Positions 25,682-34,240 of a DNA stretch of 64,000 nucleotides are shown here, in pieces. The stretch's first letter is position 1, and each line of letters opens with the position of its first letter. Source of the DNA: Bordetella genomosp. 10 (lineage in GTDB: Bacteria > Pseudomonadota > Gammaproteobacteria > Burkholderiales > Burkholderiaceae_B). Both the position numbers and the translations under genes were made by a program. The DNA lies in NCBI RefSeq assembly GCF_002261225.1, contig NZ_NEVM01000005.1, positions 1,240,001-1,304,000 on the forward strand, read 5' to 3'. The notes beneath the pieces were generated by a model. It did no database searches. It was not told where the DNA came from and saw only the letters and a program-made list of their open reading frames with translations.

Positions 25682-27259
25682 TCACTCGCCGATAGGCAGA
25701 TGCTGATGCCCCGTCGAGCCGCGCAGTTCCAGGTCGGGCATGCGGCGCACGATCACCAGGGAAATCAGCGCCACCACCGCGCCGAAGGCGAAGATCATGC
25801 GGAAGGTGGAAGCGACGCCGTCCATCAAGGCCAGCTTGGCGGCCGGCGCCAGGTTCGACAGGACGTCGCTGCCATGGCGCAGGGCGCCCAGGTCGATCTC
25901 CTGCACCACGCCGGCCTTCGCCAGCGACGCCGCGAAACCCAATGCCAGCAGGCTGCCGGCCAGCGCGCTGCCGAAGGCGCTGCCCACCGAGCGCAGCACC
26001 AGCACAGAACCGGTGCCCGCGCCGATGTCCCGCGGCTCCAGCGCGTTCTGCACCACCATGATGGTGCCCACCATGCACTGGCCCAGGCCGATGCCCGCCA
26101 GCAGCGTCACCGCCAGCACCAGCGCCAGGGGCGTGGCCGGTCCCATGAAGGCCAGCGCGCACAGGCCCACCGCGCCGACGGCCAGGCCCACCGACAGGAT
26201 GCCGCGCAGCTTGCCGATGCGGCGGGCCAGATTGCTGGCCAGCACGTTGCCCGCCACGTTGGATAGCAGGAAAGGCACGACGAACAGGCCCGATTGCGAC
26301 GCGCTGGTGCCACGCACCAACTGGAAATACAGCGGCAGCGAGAAGATGCAGAGGAAAATCGCCAGCGCGCCGGTCGAGGACACCGCAACGCCGCAGGTGA
26401 AGGTCTTGTTGGAGAACATGCGCGGCGGCAGCAAGGGATCGCGCGCGCGCTTTTCCTGCCACACCAGGGCGATGAGCGCCAGCACCGTCAGCAGCGCCAG
26501 GCCCATGATTTCCGGCGACAGCCAGGAATAGGACACGCCGCCCCAGCTCAAGGCCAGCAGGCAACTGACGATGGTCAGCGCCAGCAGCAGCGATCCCAGC
26601 AGGTCCAGGCGCGCCTTGCCACCCTTGGGCTTGAGGGTGCGCAGGCCGCGGTTGCAGGAATACATGGCGATCAGGCCCAGGGGCAGGTTCATCCAGAACA
26701 GCCAGCGCCAGGACAGGTGCTCCGAGACATACCCGCCGACCAGCGGGCCGGCGATCGAGGCCACGCCCCACACCGCCGCCAGATAGCCCTGGTAGCGCCC
26801 GCGCTGGCGCGGCGCCACCACGTCGGCAATGGCCGCCTGGGCCAGGGACATCAGGCCGCCGCCGCCCAGGCCCTGCAAGGCGCGGAACCAGATCAACTGG
26901 TCCAGCGTCCGCGCCATGGCGCACATCACCGAGGTCGCCACGAACACGCCGATGGACACCGTGAGCATCCCGCGCCGGCCGTAAATGTCAGACAACTTGC
27001 CGTAGATCGGCGTCGTCACGGTCGCGGCGATCAGATAGGCGGCCACGATCCAGGACAGGTGGCCGAAGCCGTTCAGGTCCGAAGCGATGGCCGGCACCGC
27101 CGGAATCACCACGGTCTGGTCCAGCGACGCCAGCAGGATGCAAAGAATAATGCCGCCGATCACCCGCATGATTTCGCGGTGACTCAGGGCGGCGGGGGCG
27201 GAAGCGGAATGGGAGGAACGGGGGGAGGATGAAGCTAGCGTGCCTGATGGCGTGGACAT
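25682..27259 (-). CDS. MFS transporter, DHA2 (EmrB/QacA) family
   Basis: A 525-residue drug:H+ antiporter-2 type protein with 14 predicted membrane segments. Motif A appears as GKLSDIYGRRG, motif D1 as LDQTVVIPAVPAI in the first helix, and motif C as GVASIAGPLVGG. The family exports toxic compounds from the inner membrane. ATG 27259 is chosen because homologues begin near it, but its Shine-Dalgarno is weak. A start at 27340 lies inside the upstream palindrome and would add 27 residues. The perfect palindrome suggests control by a TetR or MarR repressor, whose gene is not adjacent. Confidence 0.88.
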   Translation of the reverse strand: MSTPSGTLASSSPRSSHSASAPAALSHREIMRVIGGIILCILLASLDQTVVIPAVPAIASDLNGFGHLSWIVAAYLIAATVTTPIYGKLSDIYGRRGMLTVSIGVFVATSVMCAMARTLDQLIWFRALQGLGGGGLMSLAQAAIADVVAPRQRGRYQGYLAAVWGVASIAGPLVGGYVSEHLSWRWLFWMNLPLGLIAMYSCNRGLRTLKPKGGKARLDLLGSLLLALTIVSCLLALSWGGVSYSWLSPEIMGLALLTVLALIALVWQEKRARDPLLPPRMFSNKTFTCGVAVSSTGALAIFLCIFSLPLYFQLVRGTSASQSGLFVVPFLLSNVAGNVLASNLARRIGKLRGILSVGLAVGAVGLCALAFMGPATPLALVLAVTLLAGIGLGQCMVGTIMVVQNALEPRDIGAGTGSVLVLRSVGSAFGSALAGSLLALGFAASLAKAGVVQEIDLGALRHGSDVLSNLAPAAKLALMDGVASTFRMIFAFGAVVALISLVIVRRMPDLELRGSTGHQHLPIGE

Positions 27260-27324
27260 GATGCGGGCGCAGCGTACGGCGAAGAAACGGGTGAAGGCGG
27301 AGGCAGGGCGGAGGTATTCAGTAC

Positions 27325-27345
27325 TATAGATGTCAAACATCTATA
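27325..27345. promoter_or_regulatory. perfect palindromic operator upstream of the MFS gene
   Basis: TATAGATGT and ACATCTATA, separated by 3 nt, make a perfect 9-bp inverted repeat in an AT-rich patch 66 bp upstream of the MFS start. Length and symmetry are typical of TetR or MarR sites. Confidence 0.6.
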
Positions 27346-27485
27346 AGTCATATATATATTAGACCAAAGACCTGACCTCCGCTTTAAAAGGCAGGCCACC
27401 CCCGGCACAATCTCCGGTACAAATCTTGCCCGCCACGGCCCGGCCGGGCGGAGCGATCTGGCGCCGCCGGCGCACGGAGGCAGAC

Positions 27486-27713
27486 ATGCAGGAACGATTC
27501 AAGATTGGCGACCACGTCCATTGGAATTCGGAAGCGGGCTGGGTGAGCGGCACCATCACGGCCATCCACCACAGCGATTTCGACTACAAGGGCCACCGAC
27601 GCCGCGCCAGCGCCGACGATCCGCAGTACGAGATAAAGAGCGACAAGACGGACCACGTCGCCGCGCACAAGGGATCGGCGCTGCATCGCGATCCGCCGGG
27701 AAAGAAGAAATGA
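27486..27713 (+). CDS. DUF2945 (Tudor-like, hypervirulence-associated) protein
   Basis: A 75-residue basic protein with the DUF2945 pattern: F.IGDHV.WNSEAGWVSGTI near the start and YEIKSDKTDHVAAHKGSAL in the second half. The fold is an SH3/Tudor-like barrel that may bind nucleic acid or protein. GGAGG 5 nt before ATG 27486 fixes the start. The stop overlaps the next start (ATGA), so it is co-translated with the DUF488 gene, a frequent pairing in proteobacteria. Function unknown. Confidence 0.85.
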   Translation: MQERFKIGDHVHWNSEAGWVSGTITAIHHSDFDYKGHRRRASADDPQYEIKSDKTDHVAAHKGSALHRDPPGKKK

Positions 27714-28273
27714 CGCGGCCCGAAACGAAGCTGCCCTTCTATACGGTGGGCCACTCCACCCGCGAGCTGGAAGCGTTCGCGGCCCTGCTGGCGACGGCGG
27801 ACGTGCGGCTGTTGGTGGACATCCGCACGGTGCGGAAGTCGCGCGCCAATCCCCAGTATGGCCAGGACGTGCTGCCCGCGGGATTGGCGGCGTTCGGCCT
27901 GGCGTATGAAGCCATCGCGGAGCTGGGCGGTCTGCGCGGCAAGAGCAAGACGGTGGCGCCCGAGGTGAACGGCCTGTGGAACAACCAGAGCTTCCACAAC
28001 TATGCCGACTATGCGCTTTCCGAGGATTTCCAGCGCGGCCTGGACAGGTTGATCGCCTTGGGACGCGAACGGCGCTGCGCCATCATGTGCTCGGAAGCCG
28101 TCTGGTGGCGGTGCCACCGGCGCATCGTCGCCGATCACCTGCTGGCGCGCGGCGAAACGGTCTTTCATTTGATGGGAGACCATCGCGTGGAGCCGGCGCG
28201 GCTCACGGAAGGCGCCGTGATCCGGGAGGACGGCGAGGTCGTTTATCCCGGAGAGGCATCGCACGGAGAGTAA
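27710..28273 (+). CDS. DUF488 family protein
   Basis: A 187-residue cytoplasmic protein. The start has FYTVGHSTRELEAF, the middle LVDIRTVRKSRANPQ and the later part MCSE...WWRCHRRIVADHL, which are the DUF488 hallmarks (His in GHS, Arg in DIR, Cys in CSE, Cys-His-Arg). These conserved polar residues suggest an enzymatic or nucleic-acid-related role, but none has been settled. Coupled by ATGA to the DUF2945 gene. Confidence 0.85.
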   Translation: MTRPETKLPFYTVGHSTRELEAFAALLATADVRLLVDIRTVRKSRANPQYGQDVLPAGLAAFGLAYEAIAELGGLRGKSKTVAPEVNGLWNNQSFHNYADYALSEDFQRGLDRLIALGRERRCAIMCSEAVWWRCHRRIVADHLLARGETVFHLMGDHRVEPARLTEGAVIREDGEVVYPGEASHGE

Positions 28274-28318
28274 CCGCGCCGATCCGCAAGGACGGCGCGG
28301 CGGACACGGAAGACGCTT

Positions 28319-29206
28319 TCAGGCCCGCCGCGCACTCCCCAGCGCGATGCCCGCCAGCACCATCGCCATCCCCGCCAGCAAGGCCATGTCCGGGCGCTCG
28401 CCCAGGAACAGCATCGACCCCGCGATGCCGGCCACCGGCGTCGCCAGCATGCCCAGCGCCGTGGTGGTGGCCGGCAGGTTGCGGTTGATCGTGGCCATGG
28501 CCCAGTAGCCCAGCGCGGTCCCGCACACGCCGGCGTAGGCAAAGGCGACGACCAGGCCGGCATGCCACGGAAAAGCCGGCGGCCCTTCCGTGCCCAGGGC
28601 CATGGCGCCGAGCACGACGGCCGCCAGCAAGGCCTCCCAGAACACCAGTTGGAACGGCGTCGCCAGCCACTTGTGCTTGCGCACGTACAGGATGCTCGCG
28701 GCCCAGCACCAGGACGCCAGCAGGATCATGCCGTTGCCCATCCGTTGATCCGCGTCGCCCCAGTCGACGGCAAGCGGGTTGAACAGGACCAGCAAGCCCG
28801 CCAGGCCCAGCGCGATGCCCGCCAGCCGTGGCCGGGTCAGGCGCTCCCCCAGCAACAGCCACGCGCAGGGCGCCACCCACAGCGGCGTCGCGTAGCCGAG
28901 CACGATGGAGCGGCCGACGGTGACGTGCCGCAGCCCCGCGGCGACCAGCGTGGAAAAGGCGACCATGTGCAATAGCCCGATGGCCAGGATCACCGGCACG
29001 TCGCCGCGCCTGGGCACGATGAAGTCGCGCCGCGCGAGTTGCAGGACCAGCAGCACGACGCAGGCGATGGCGGAACGGATGGCGGTGGTCCACAAGGGCG
29101 GCACGCCCCGGACGATGGATTTCGTCACCACCCAGTTCAGGCCCCAGGTCAGGATGACGATGGCGAACAGCAGCAAGGCCTGGCGGCGGGAAAGCGTGGA
29201 GGACAT
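28319..29206 (-). CDS. EamA/DMT-superfamily exporter
   Basis: A 295-residue inner-membrane protein with ten hydrophobic segments in two EamA repeats, LTWGLNWVVTKS at the first helix and GYWAMATINRNLPATTTAL in the second repeat. The family exports amino acids, nucleobases or other metabolites. ATG 29206 (MSSTLSRRQ) is preferred over a start 16 codons upstream. It is divergent from a MocR-type regulator, which often controls such an exporter, so a substrate linked to PLP or amino acids is possible. Confidence 0.88.
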   Translation of the reverse strand: MSSTLSRRQALLLFAIVILTWGLNWVVTKSIVRGVPPLWTTAIRSAIACVVLLVLQLARRDFIVPRRGDVPVILAIGLLHMVAFSTLVAAGLRHVTVGRSIVLGYATPLWVAPCAWLLLGERLTRPRLAGIALGLAGLLVLFNPLAVDWGDADQRMGNGMILLASWCWAASILYVRKHKWLATPFQLVFWEALLAAVVLGAMALGTEGPPAFPWHAGLVVAFAYAGVCGTALGYWAMATINRNLPATTTALGMLATPVAGIAGSMLFLGERPDMALLAGMAMVLAGIALGSARRA

Positions 29207-29333
29207 GAGAAAGGCTCGGAGGATGCGCCGGAACGCGACGGCGATGAACCGCAAGGTAAACTTGACTGGCCTATCACATAAGGTGAAGTTTTCAGAAAAA
29301 TACTGAGCCAGTTATCCGCCGCGACCTGCCGAG

Positions 29334-30818
29334 ATGACCTACCTGCTATCCAGCCCCAGGGGACCGTTGGGTCTCGTGCTCACGCGCACGGGCGGAATCC
29401 CCCTGCAGCGGCAGATCTGCGACCAATTGCGCGCGGCGGCGTTGCGGGGACGGTTGCAGCCCGGCCAGCAGCTTCCCTCCAGCCGCGAACTGGCCGCCGC
29501 CCTGGGCGTGGCGCGCAACACGGTGGCGGATGCGCTGGCGCAGTTGGCCATGGAAGGATTCCTGGAGATCCGCCAGGGCAGGCGCCCCGTCGTCATGGCG
29601 TTGCGCGGCCTGGAAGGAGACGGCGCGCCGCCCGAGGACACCTCATCGGCGACACCCCCCGCCTCCCCGCCCCGCCCTTCCCGCTGGGCCAGCGCCCTGG
29701 AGGCCAGCGACTGGCCCTTCCGGGTGGAGCCGTCGACCGCGCCCCTGGCGCCCGGCATGGCCGACGCCCGCGAATTCCCGCATGAGCTCTGGGCCCGCTG
29801 CCTGCGCGCCGGCGCGCGCCGCGCCGATACCCTCGCCGCCGCCGACCTGAACCGCCAGCCGCTGCGGCAGGCCCTGCTGGCGCACCTGCTGCGCGAGCGC
29901 GGCGTGCGGGCCGGCGCGCACCAGCTCTTCTTTACCCCGTCCGCCCAGGCGGCCCTGGACATCTGCGCGCGGCTGGTGCTCGACCGCGGCGACGTCGCCT
30001 GGATGGAAAGCCCCGGCTATGGCGGCGCCCGCGCCGCGCTGCGCAATGCCGGCGCGACGCTGCGCGGCGTGGAGGTGGACGCGGAAGGCATCGCCCCCGC
30101 CGCCCGCCATTGGCACGCGCCCGGCGGCCCGCCCAAGGCCATCTTCGTCACGCCTTCGCACCAGTACCCCACGGGCGTGCTGATGTCGGCGGCGCGGCGG
30201 CAGGCCCTGCTCGACCTGGCGGCGCGCGCCGGCGCGGCCATCCTGGAAGACGACTACGACAGCGAATTCCACTACGACGGCCGCCCGGTGGCGGCGCTGC
30301 AAGGCCTGGACGCCGATGGCCGCGTGTTCTACGTGGGCACGTTCGCGAAAGCCATGACGGGCGACATCCGGGCCGGCTACGCCATCGTGCCCGAGTCCTT
30401 CGCCGCGCCCTTCGCGCTCGCGCAGCGCCAGGCCGGCCAGATCGTCGCGCCCAGCTTGCAGGCAGGGCTGGCCATCTTCATCGAACGAGGCCACTTCTCC
30501 GCCCATATCCGCCGCATGAACCGCGTCTATCGGGAAAGGCGGGACTGCCTGGCGGACTTGCTGCGGCGCCGCCTGGGCGGCTGTCTCCAGGTCGAGACGC
30601 CGCCCGGCGGCATGCAACTGCTGGCGACCTTCACGGGCGGCCAGGACGACGTCGCCGTCATGCGGCGGCTGGCGGCGGCCGGGGTATCCTGCCGCCCCTT
30701 ATCGCGGCATTATGTGGGAACGCCCGCCCGCCACGGCCTGTTCCTGGGTTTCGCGGCGTGGCGGGAGGAAGAAATGGCAGTGGCCGTGGACAGGCTGGCG
30801 GCGGCATTGCAGGCCTGA
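29334..30818 (+). CDS. MocR/PdxR-type GntR regulator with aminotransferase domain
   Basis: A 494-residue fusion regulator. The N-terminal GntR winged helix (about residues 20-90, with IPLQRQICDQLR and SSRELAAALGVARNT) is joined by a Pro-rich linker (about 95-120) to a fold-type I aminotransferase domain. The domain keeps the PLP pocket: EDDYDSEFHYDG and Lys339 in YVGTFAKAM. Such proteins sense PLP or an amino acid external aldimine. The usual serine before the lysine (TFSK) is alanine here. It is divergent from the EamA exporter gene and probably controls it. Confidence 0.9.
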   Translation: MTYLLSSPRGPLGLVLTRTGGIPLQRQICDQLRAAALRGRLQPGQQLPSSRELAAALGVARNTVADALAQLAMEGFLEIRQGRRPVVMALRGLEGDGAPPEDTSSATPPASPPRPSRWASALEASDWPFRVEPSTAPLAPGMADAREFPHELWARCLRAGARRADTLAAADLNRQPLRQALLAHLLRERGVRAGAHQLFFTPSAQAALDICARLVLDRGDVAWMESPGYGGARAALRNAGATLRGVEVDAEGIAPAARHWHAPGGPPKAIFVTPSHQYPTGVLMSAARRQALLDLAARAGAAILEDDYDSEFHYDGRPVAALQGLDADGRVFYVGTFAKAMTGDIRAGYAIVPESFAAPFALAQRQAGQIVAPSLQAGLAIFIERGHFSAHIRRMNRVYRERRDCLADLLRRRLGGCLQVETPPGGMQLLATFTGGQDDVAVMRRLAAAGVSCRPLSRHYVGTPARHGLFLGFAAWREEEMAVAVDRLAAALQA

Positions 30819-30898
30819 GTGGAAAACTTTCGCCGCCCAGGGAATAAAACCGCCCGCTCCCGTGTTCACTCCCATGCAACCCACCCACAGGAGGCACC

Positions 30899-31270
30899 AT
30901 GGTTCGCACTTTCTCGTTCTCCGCCCTCGGCCTGGCCGCGATCCTCGCCGCCGGCTCCGCTTTCGCCGCGCCGCCCGCCAAGGTCAGCAATGGCGTGCTG
31001 GTCGGCGACAAGGGCATGACGCTGTACACCTTCGACAACGACCACGGCGGCAAGAGCGCCTGCAACGGCGGCTGCGCCACGAATTGGCCGCCCTTCGCCG
31101 CGCCCGCCGGCGCCAAGGCCGAAGGCGACTGGTCCGTGATCACGCGCGACGACGGCTCCAAGCAATGGGCAATCAAGGGCAAGCCGCTCTATTACTGGAC
31201 CAAGGACAAGGCCCCCGGCGACAAGACCGGCGATGGCTTCAAGGACGTCTGGCACGCCGCCAAGCCGTGA
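30899..31270 (+). CDS. secreted COG4315 repeat protein
   Basis: A 123-residue exported protein with a signal peptide cleaved after AFA (about residue 22). It has the COG4315 features: G.TLYTFDND near residue 40, the CNGGCATNWPPF cysteine pair near 56-64 and PLYYWTKDKAPGDKTGDGFKDVW at the end (Yx(F/W)xxD repeats). The family is periplasmic or lipid-attached and of unknown function. This copy has no lipobox. Its stop overlaps the GTG start of the sigma factor gene, suggesting it belongs to the stress regulon of that sigma factor. Confidence 0.85.
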   Translation: MVRTFSFSALGLAAILAAGSAFAAPPAKVSNGVLVGDKGMTLYTFDNDHGGKSACNGGCATNWPPFAAPAGAKAEGDWSVITRDDGSKQWAIKGKPLYYWTKDKAPGDKTGDGFKDVWHAAKP

Positions 31271-31797
31271 CCGACGGCGCGGCCAAGGATGTGGCGCAGG
31301 TCCTCGGCCACATCCCCGCCCTGCGCCGCTATGCCCGCCTGCTGGCGGGCGACGCGGCCGCCGCCGACGACCTGGTGCAGGACACGCTCGAACGCGCCTG
31401 CGCCAAGTGGTCGCTGTGGCGGCCCGGCACCGGCCTGCGCGCGTGGTTGATGACCCTGATGCACAACATCTATCTCAACCGCGTGCGCGACTGGCGTCAC
31501 GACGACGGCCACGCGGCCCTCGACGAGGGCCCCGAGCCCTCCCATGAACCCCTGGCGCACGCGCCGGAAATGCTGGACCTGGGCCGGGCGCTGGATCGCC
31601 TGGCGCCCGCCCTGCGGTCCACCCTGCTGCTGGTCACGGTGGAGGAATACACCTACGCCGAGGCCGCCGAAATACTGCAAGTCCCGGTCGGCACCGTCAT
31701 GTCGCGCCTGCATCGCGCGCGCGAGGCGCTGCGCCTGTCGATGGAAGCGCCGGCCGGCGCGCAAAGCCCCCACCCCCTGCACCTGGTGAAGCGATGA
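31267..31797 (+). CDS. ECF RNA polymerase sigma factor
   Basis: A 176-residue sigma-70 family protein of ECF size. Region 2 is seen at about residues 15-75 (LAGDAAAADDLVQDTLERA and WLMTLMHNIYLNRVRDWR) and region 4 at about 110-160 (LDRLAPALRSTLLLVTVEEYTYAEAA, VPVGTVMSRLHRAREAL). GTG at 31267 overlaps the previous stop and is the likely start; the frame stays open farther upstream but inside the other gene. It is coupled (ATGA) to the following anti-sigma gene. Confidence 0.88.
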   Translation: MTDGAAKDVAQVLGHIPALRRYARLLAGDAAAADDLVQDTLERACAKWSLWRPGTGLRAWLMTLMHNIYLNRVRDWRHDDGHAALDEGPEPSHEPLAHAPEMLDLGRALDRLAPALRSTLLLVTVEEYTYAEAAEILQVPVGTVMSRLHRAREALRLSMEAPAGAQSPHPLHLVKR

Positions 31798-32624
31798 TGG
31801 AAAAGGACGCAGCGGTCAGCGACGACGACCTGCACGCCTTCGTCGATGGACAACTGGACGCCGAGCGCGCGCCCGCGGTGCTGCGCCACCTGCAGGCGCA
31901 TCCCGAGGCCGCGGTGCGCGCCGCGGCATGGCAAGCCCAGCGCCTGCAACTGCGGCGGCTGCATCGCGACGCGGAGCCCGGGCCCACGCCCGCGGCGCTG
32001 GCGTCCGTGGTGCGCCGGCACGCGCGCCGCGAACGCTGGCGCCCGTGGGCCCAGGCCGTCGCCGCCGTGCTGCTGGTCGCCGCCGGCGCGGCCGGCGCCC
32101 GCTGGTGGCCGGCCGTCGACCCCGCAACGGCGACGGCAACGGCGACCGTCGCCTCCGGCAACGCAAGCGCGCCGCAATTCGTGCGCGACGCCGCCACCGC
32201 CTATGCGGTGTTCGCCCCCGAGGTGCGCCACGCGGTGGAAGTGCCGGCGCAGGAAGAAGCCCATCTGGTGCAATGGCTCAGCCGCCGCCTGGGACGCCCG
32301 CTGACGGCCCCCGTCCTGCAATCGCAGGGCTACCGCCTGCTGGGCGGACGGCTGCTGGCCGGCGGCGGCGGCGACGACGCGACGGCGCCCCGCGCGCAAT
32401 TCATGTACGAGGACGCGCGCGGCCGCCGGGTAACCCTGTACGTGGCGGTCTTCCCGCCGGGGTCCCGGCCGCGCGAGACCGCCTTCCGCTCGCTGCGCAA
32501 TGGCGACGCGGAGTCCTTCTACTGGATCGAGAACGGCTACGGCTATGCCCTCAGCGCGGCCCTGCCGCCCGCCGAGCTGCAAGCGCTGGCGGGCGTGATC
32601 TACGACCAGCTCTATCCGCATTGA
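31794..32624 (+). CDS. transmembrane anti-sigma factor
   Basis: A 276-residue protein with an N-terminal cytoplasmic anti-sigma part (DDDLHAFVDGQLD at about residues 9-21, typical of zinc-less RsiW/ChrR-like domains), one membrane segment (about residues 81-100, AQAVAAVLLVAAGAAGA) and a periplasmic domain of about 165 residues. The start overlaps the sigma stop, the usual arrangement for a sigma/anti-sigma pair. The periplasmic domain probably senses the signal. The HxxxCxxC zinc site is absent. Confidence 0.85.
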   Translation: MMEKDAAVSDDDLHAFVDGQLDAERAPAVLRHLQAHPEAAVRAAAWQAQRLQLRRLHRDAEPGPTPAALASVVRRHARRERWRPWAQAVAAVLLVAAGAAGARWWPAVDPATATATATVASGNASAPQFVRDAATAYAVFAPEVRHAVEVPAQEEAHLVQWLSRRLGRPLTAPVLQSQGYRLLGGRLLAGGGGDDATAPRAQFMYEDARGRRVTLYVAVFPPGSRPRETAFRSLRNGDAESFYWIENGYGYALSAALPPAELQALAGVIYDQLYPH

Positions 32625-32627
32625 GCG

Positions 32628-32648
32628 GGCCGGCGGCCGGCGGCCGGC
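32628..32648 (+). repeat. three tandem heptamers
   Basis: GGCCGGC is repeated three times without spacer directly after the anti-sigma stop. Confidence 0.7.
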
Positions 32649-32775
32649 GCGGAGCCACTTCGCGCGCGTCCCTGGAGCCAATGCGGAATGCGCCGCAACA
32701 AGCCTCCCCGCCATGGATGCGATTGGTTAAGATGCCCGCTCGCCCTTACACCCGGACATCGAGTCGAGGTTCAGC

Positions 32776-33225
32776 ATGACCGTCACCACCCGTCCCATCG
32801 CCGCCGCCGACCGCGCGCGCTGGCAGGAATTGTTCGATGCCTATACGCGCTTCTACGAGCGCGAACCCGACGCGGCGGTGAGCAATCACGCCTGGGCCCG
32901 CATCATGGACCCGGCCTCGCCCGTGCATGCCATCGTCGCGGAATGCAGCGAGCACGGCGTCATCGGCATCGCCAACTACATCCTGCACGACAACACCTGG
33001 ACCCTGACGCCGGTGTGCTACCTGCAGGACCTCTTCGTCGATCCCAAGATACGCGCGCAGGGCGTGGGGCAGCAGTTGATCGACTGGCTGGTGGCGAAGA
33101 TGAAGTCGGAAAACTGGTCCCGCCTCTACTGGAACACCAAGGAAAACAACTACCGCGCGCGCGGCCTGTACGACAAGTACACGCCCCACAGCGGTTTCCT
33201 GCGCTATGTGGTGAACAACGGCTGA
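32776..33225 (+). CDS. GNAT family N-acetyltransferase
   Basis: A 149-residue GNAT fold protein. The acetyl-CoA loop is seen as YLQDLFVDPKIRAQGVGQQLI (about residues 78-99), followed by NWSRLYWNTKENNYRARGLYDKY, where the asparagine and tyrosine of motif B are present. The acceptor is unknown; similar proteins acetylate small amines or amino acids. It is the last plus-strand gene before the T6SS locus and converges on it. Confidence 0.88.
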   Translation: MTVTTRPIAAADRARWQELFDAYTRFYEREPDAAVSNHAWARIMDPASPVHAIVAECSEHGVIGIANYILHDNTWTLTPVCYLQDLFVDPKIRAQGVGQQLIDWLVAKMKSENWSRLYWNTKENNYRARGLYDKYTPHSGFLRYVVNNG

Positions 33226-33286
33226 GCGCGGCATAGCAAAGCGGCGCGCACGCCCAACGCCGCGGCGCAGGGCCGCTGCCCGCAAG

Positions 33287-34216
33287 CTACCGCAGATCGG
33301 GCGGATTGATGCGGGCGTCGCGCACGTAGGGATCGCCGTCCGCCACCGTCAGCGTGGCCGCCACTTCCGGCGGCCATTGCGGAATGCGGCTGGTGCGCAT
33401 CACCAGCATGCGCGCCCAGGACTGCAAGGTGTTGAAGGGCCACATGACCAGCCACATGGCGCCCGGCATCGCCACGTGGTTGGCGAATATCCGCTCGCGG
33501 CCGGCGGCGGCCGGCTCGCGCTGTCCGTCCACCGGCATGCAGAACCTCACCGCGTCGATCACCGCGGCGGGCCCTTCCTCCATGTACCGGCGCAGGAATT
33601 CCCAGTGGGCGAGGACGACCTCCTCCCGGTCGATCACGATGCTGAAGGCGAAGGTCTCGCGCACCGTCTTCCGGTCGGCGTGCAGCACCAGGCCCCGCAG
33701 GTCCCAATTCAGCGCGCCGAAGATGCCCTTGCCGCGCCCCAGCGTGAAGAAGACCTCGTCCCATGGCACGCTGAGCACGGTGCCGTCCAGGCGAAACACG
33801 TGCACCATGCGGCGTTTCCTGTCCAGCGCGATGGGATAGTAGGTCCAGCGAAACAGCTCCTTGCCCGCCATCGACAATCCGAGCAGGGCGAGCACCAGCA
33901 GCACCGCGCAGCCCGTGAAAATGACCGGCCACAAGCCGTTCTCGTTGGGCACCTGCCCCGACGCCACGATCCACAGGAAATCGGCGCTCCAATACAGGCA
34001 GATGCCCGCGATCGCCAGGCCCAGCAAGGCCAGGAATCCGCGCGTGCCGTACCAGCGATCCACCGACTGCAGGTAGGTCGAATTCAGCTTGACCACCGCC
34101 AGTTCGGACCTCGGCGCCACGTCCAGCCGCTGCTTCTGCCGCAGTTGTTTCTCGCGCTCCCACTGCGTCAACGGACGATTGTTGGGAAACTTGGGATAGA
34201 TGCCGGTGTTGTCCAT
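33287..34216 (-). CDS. DUF6708 membrane protein, candidate T6SS immunity or accessory protein
   Basis: A 309-residue protein with two hydrophobic segments at about residues 59-84 and 95-118, and a larger C-terminal cytoplasmic domain starting with the FRWTYYPIALDRKRR pattern of DUF6708. DUF6708 genes are commonly placed near VgrG and effector genes. It is the last gene of the vgrG-chaperone-effector set, 24 nt after the VasX-like effector. Immunity proteins against VasX-type pore formers are membrane proteins, so an immunity role is a reasonable inference, not shown. Confidence 0.7.
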   Translation of the reverse strand: MDNTGIYPKFPNNRPLTQWEREKQLRQKQRLDVAPRSELAVVKLNSTYLQSVDRWYGTRGFLALLGLAIAGICLYWSADFLWIVASGQVPNENGLWPVIFTGCAVLLVLALLGLSMAGKELFRWTYYPIALDRKRRMVHVFRLDGTVLSVPWDEVFFTLGRGKGIFGALNWDLRGLVLHADRKTVRETFAFSIVIDREEVVLAHWEFLRRYMEEGPAAVIDAVRFCMPVDGQREPAAAGRERIFANHVAMPGAMWLVMWPFNTLQSWARMLVMRTSRIPQWPPEVAATLTVADGDPYVRDARINPPDLR

Positions 34217-34240
34217 CGATTGCCGCGAACCCTCCTTCGG

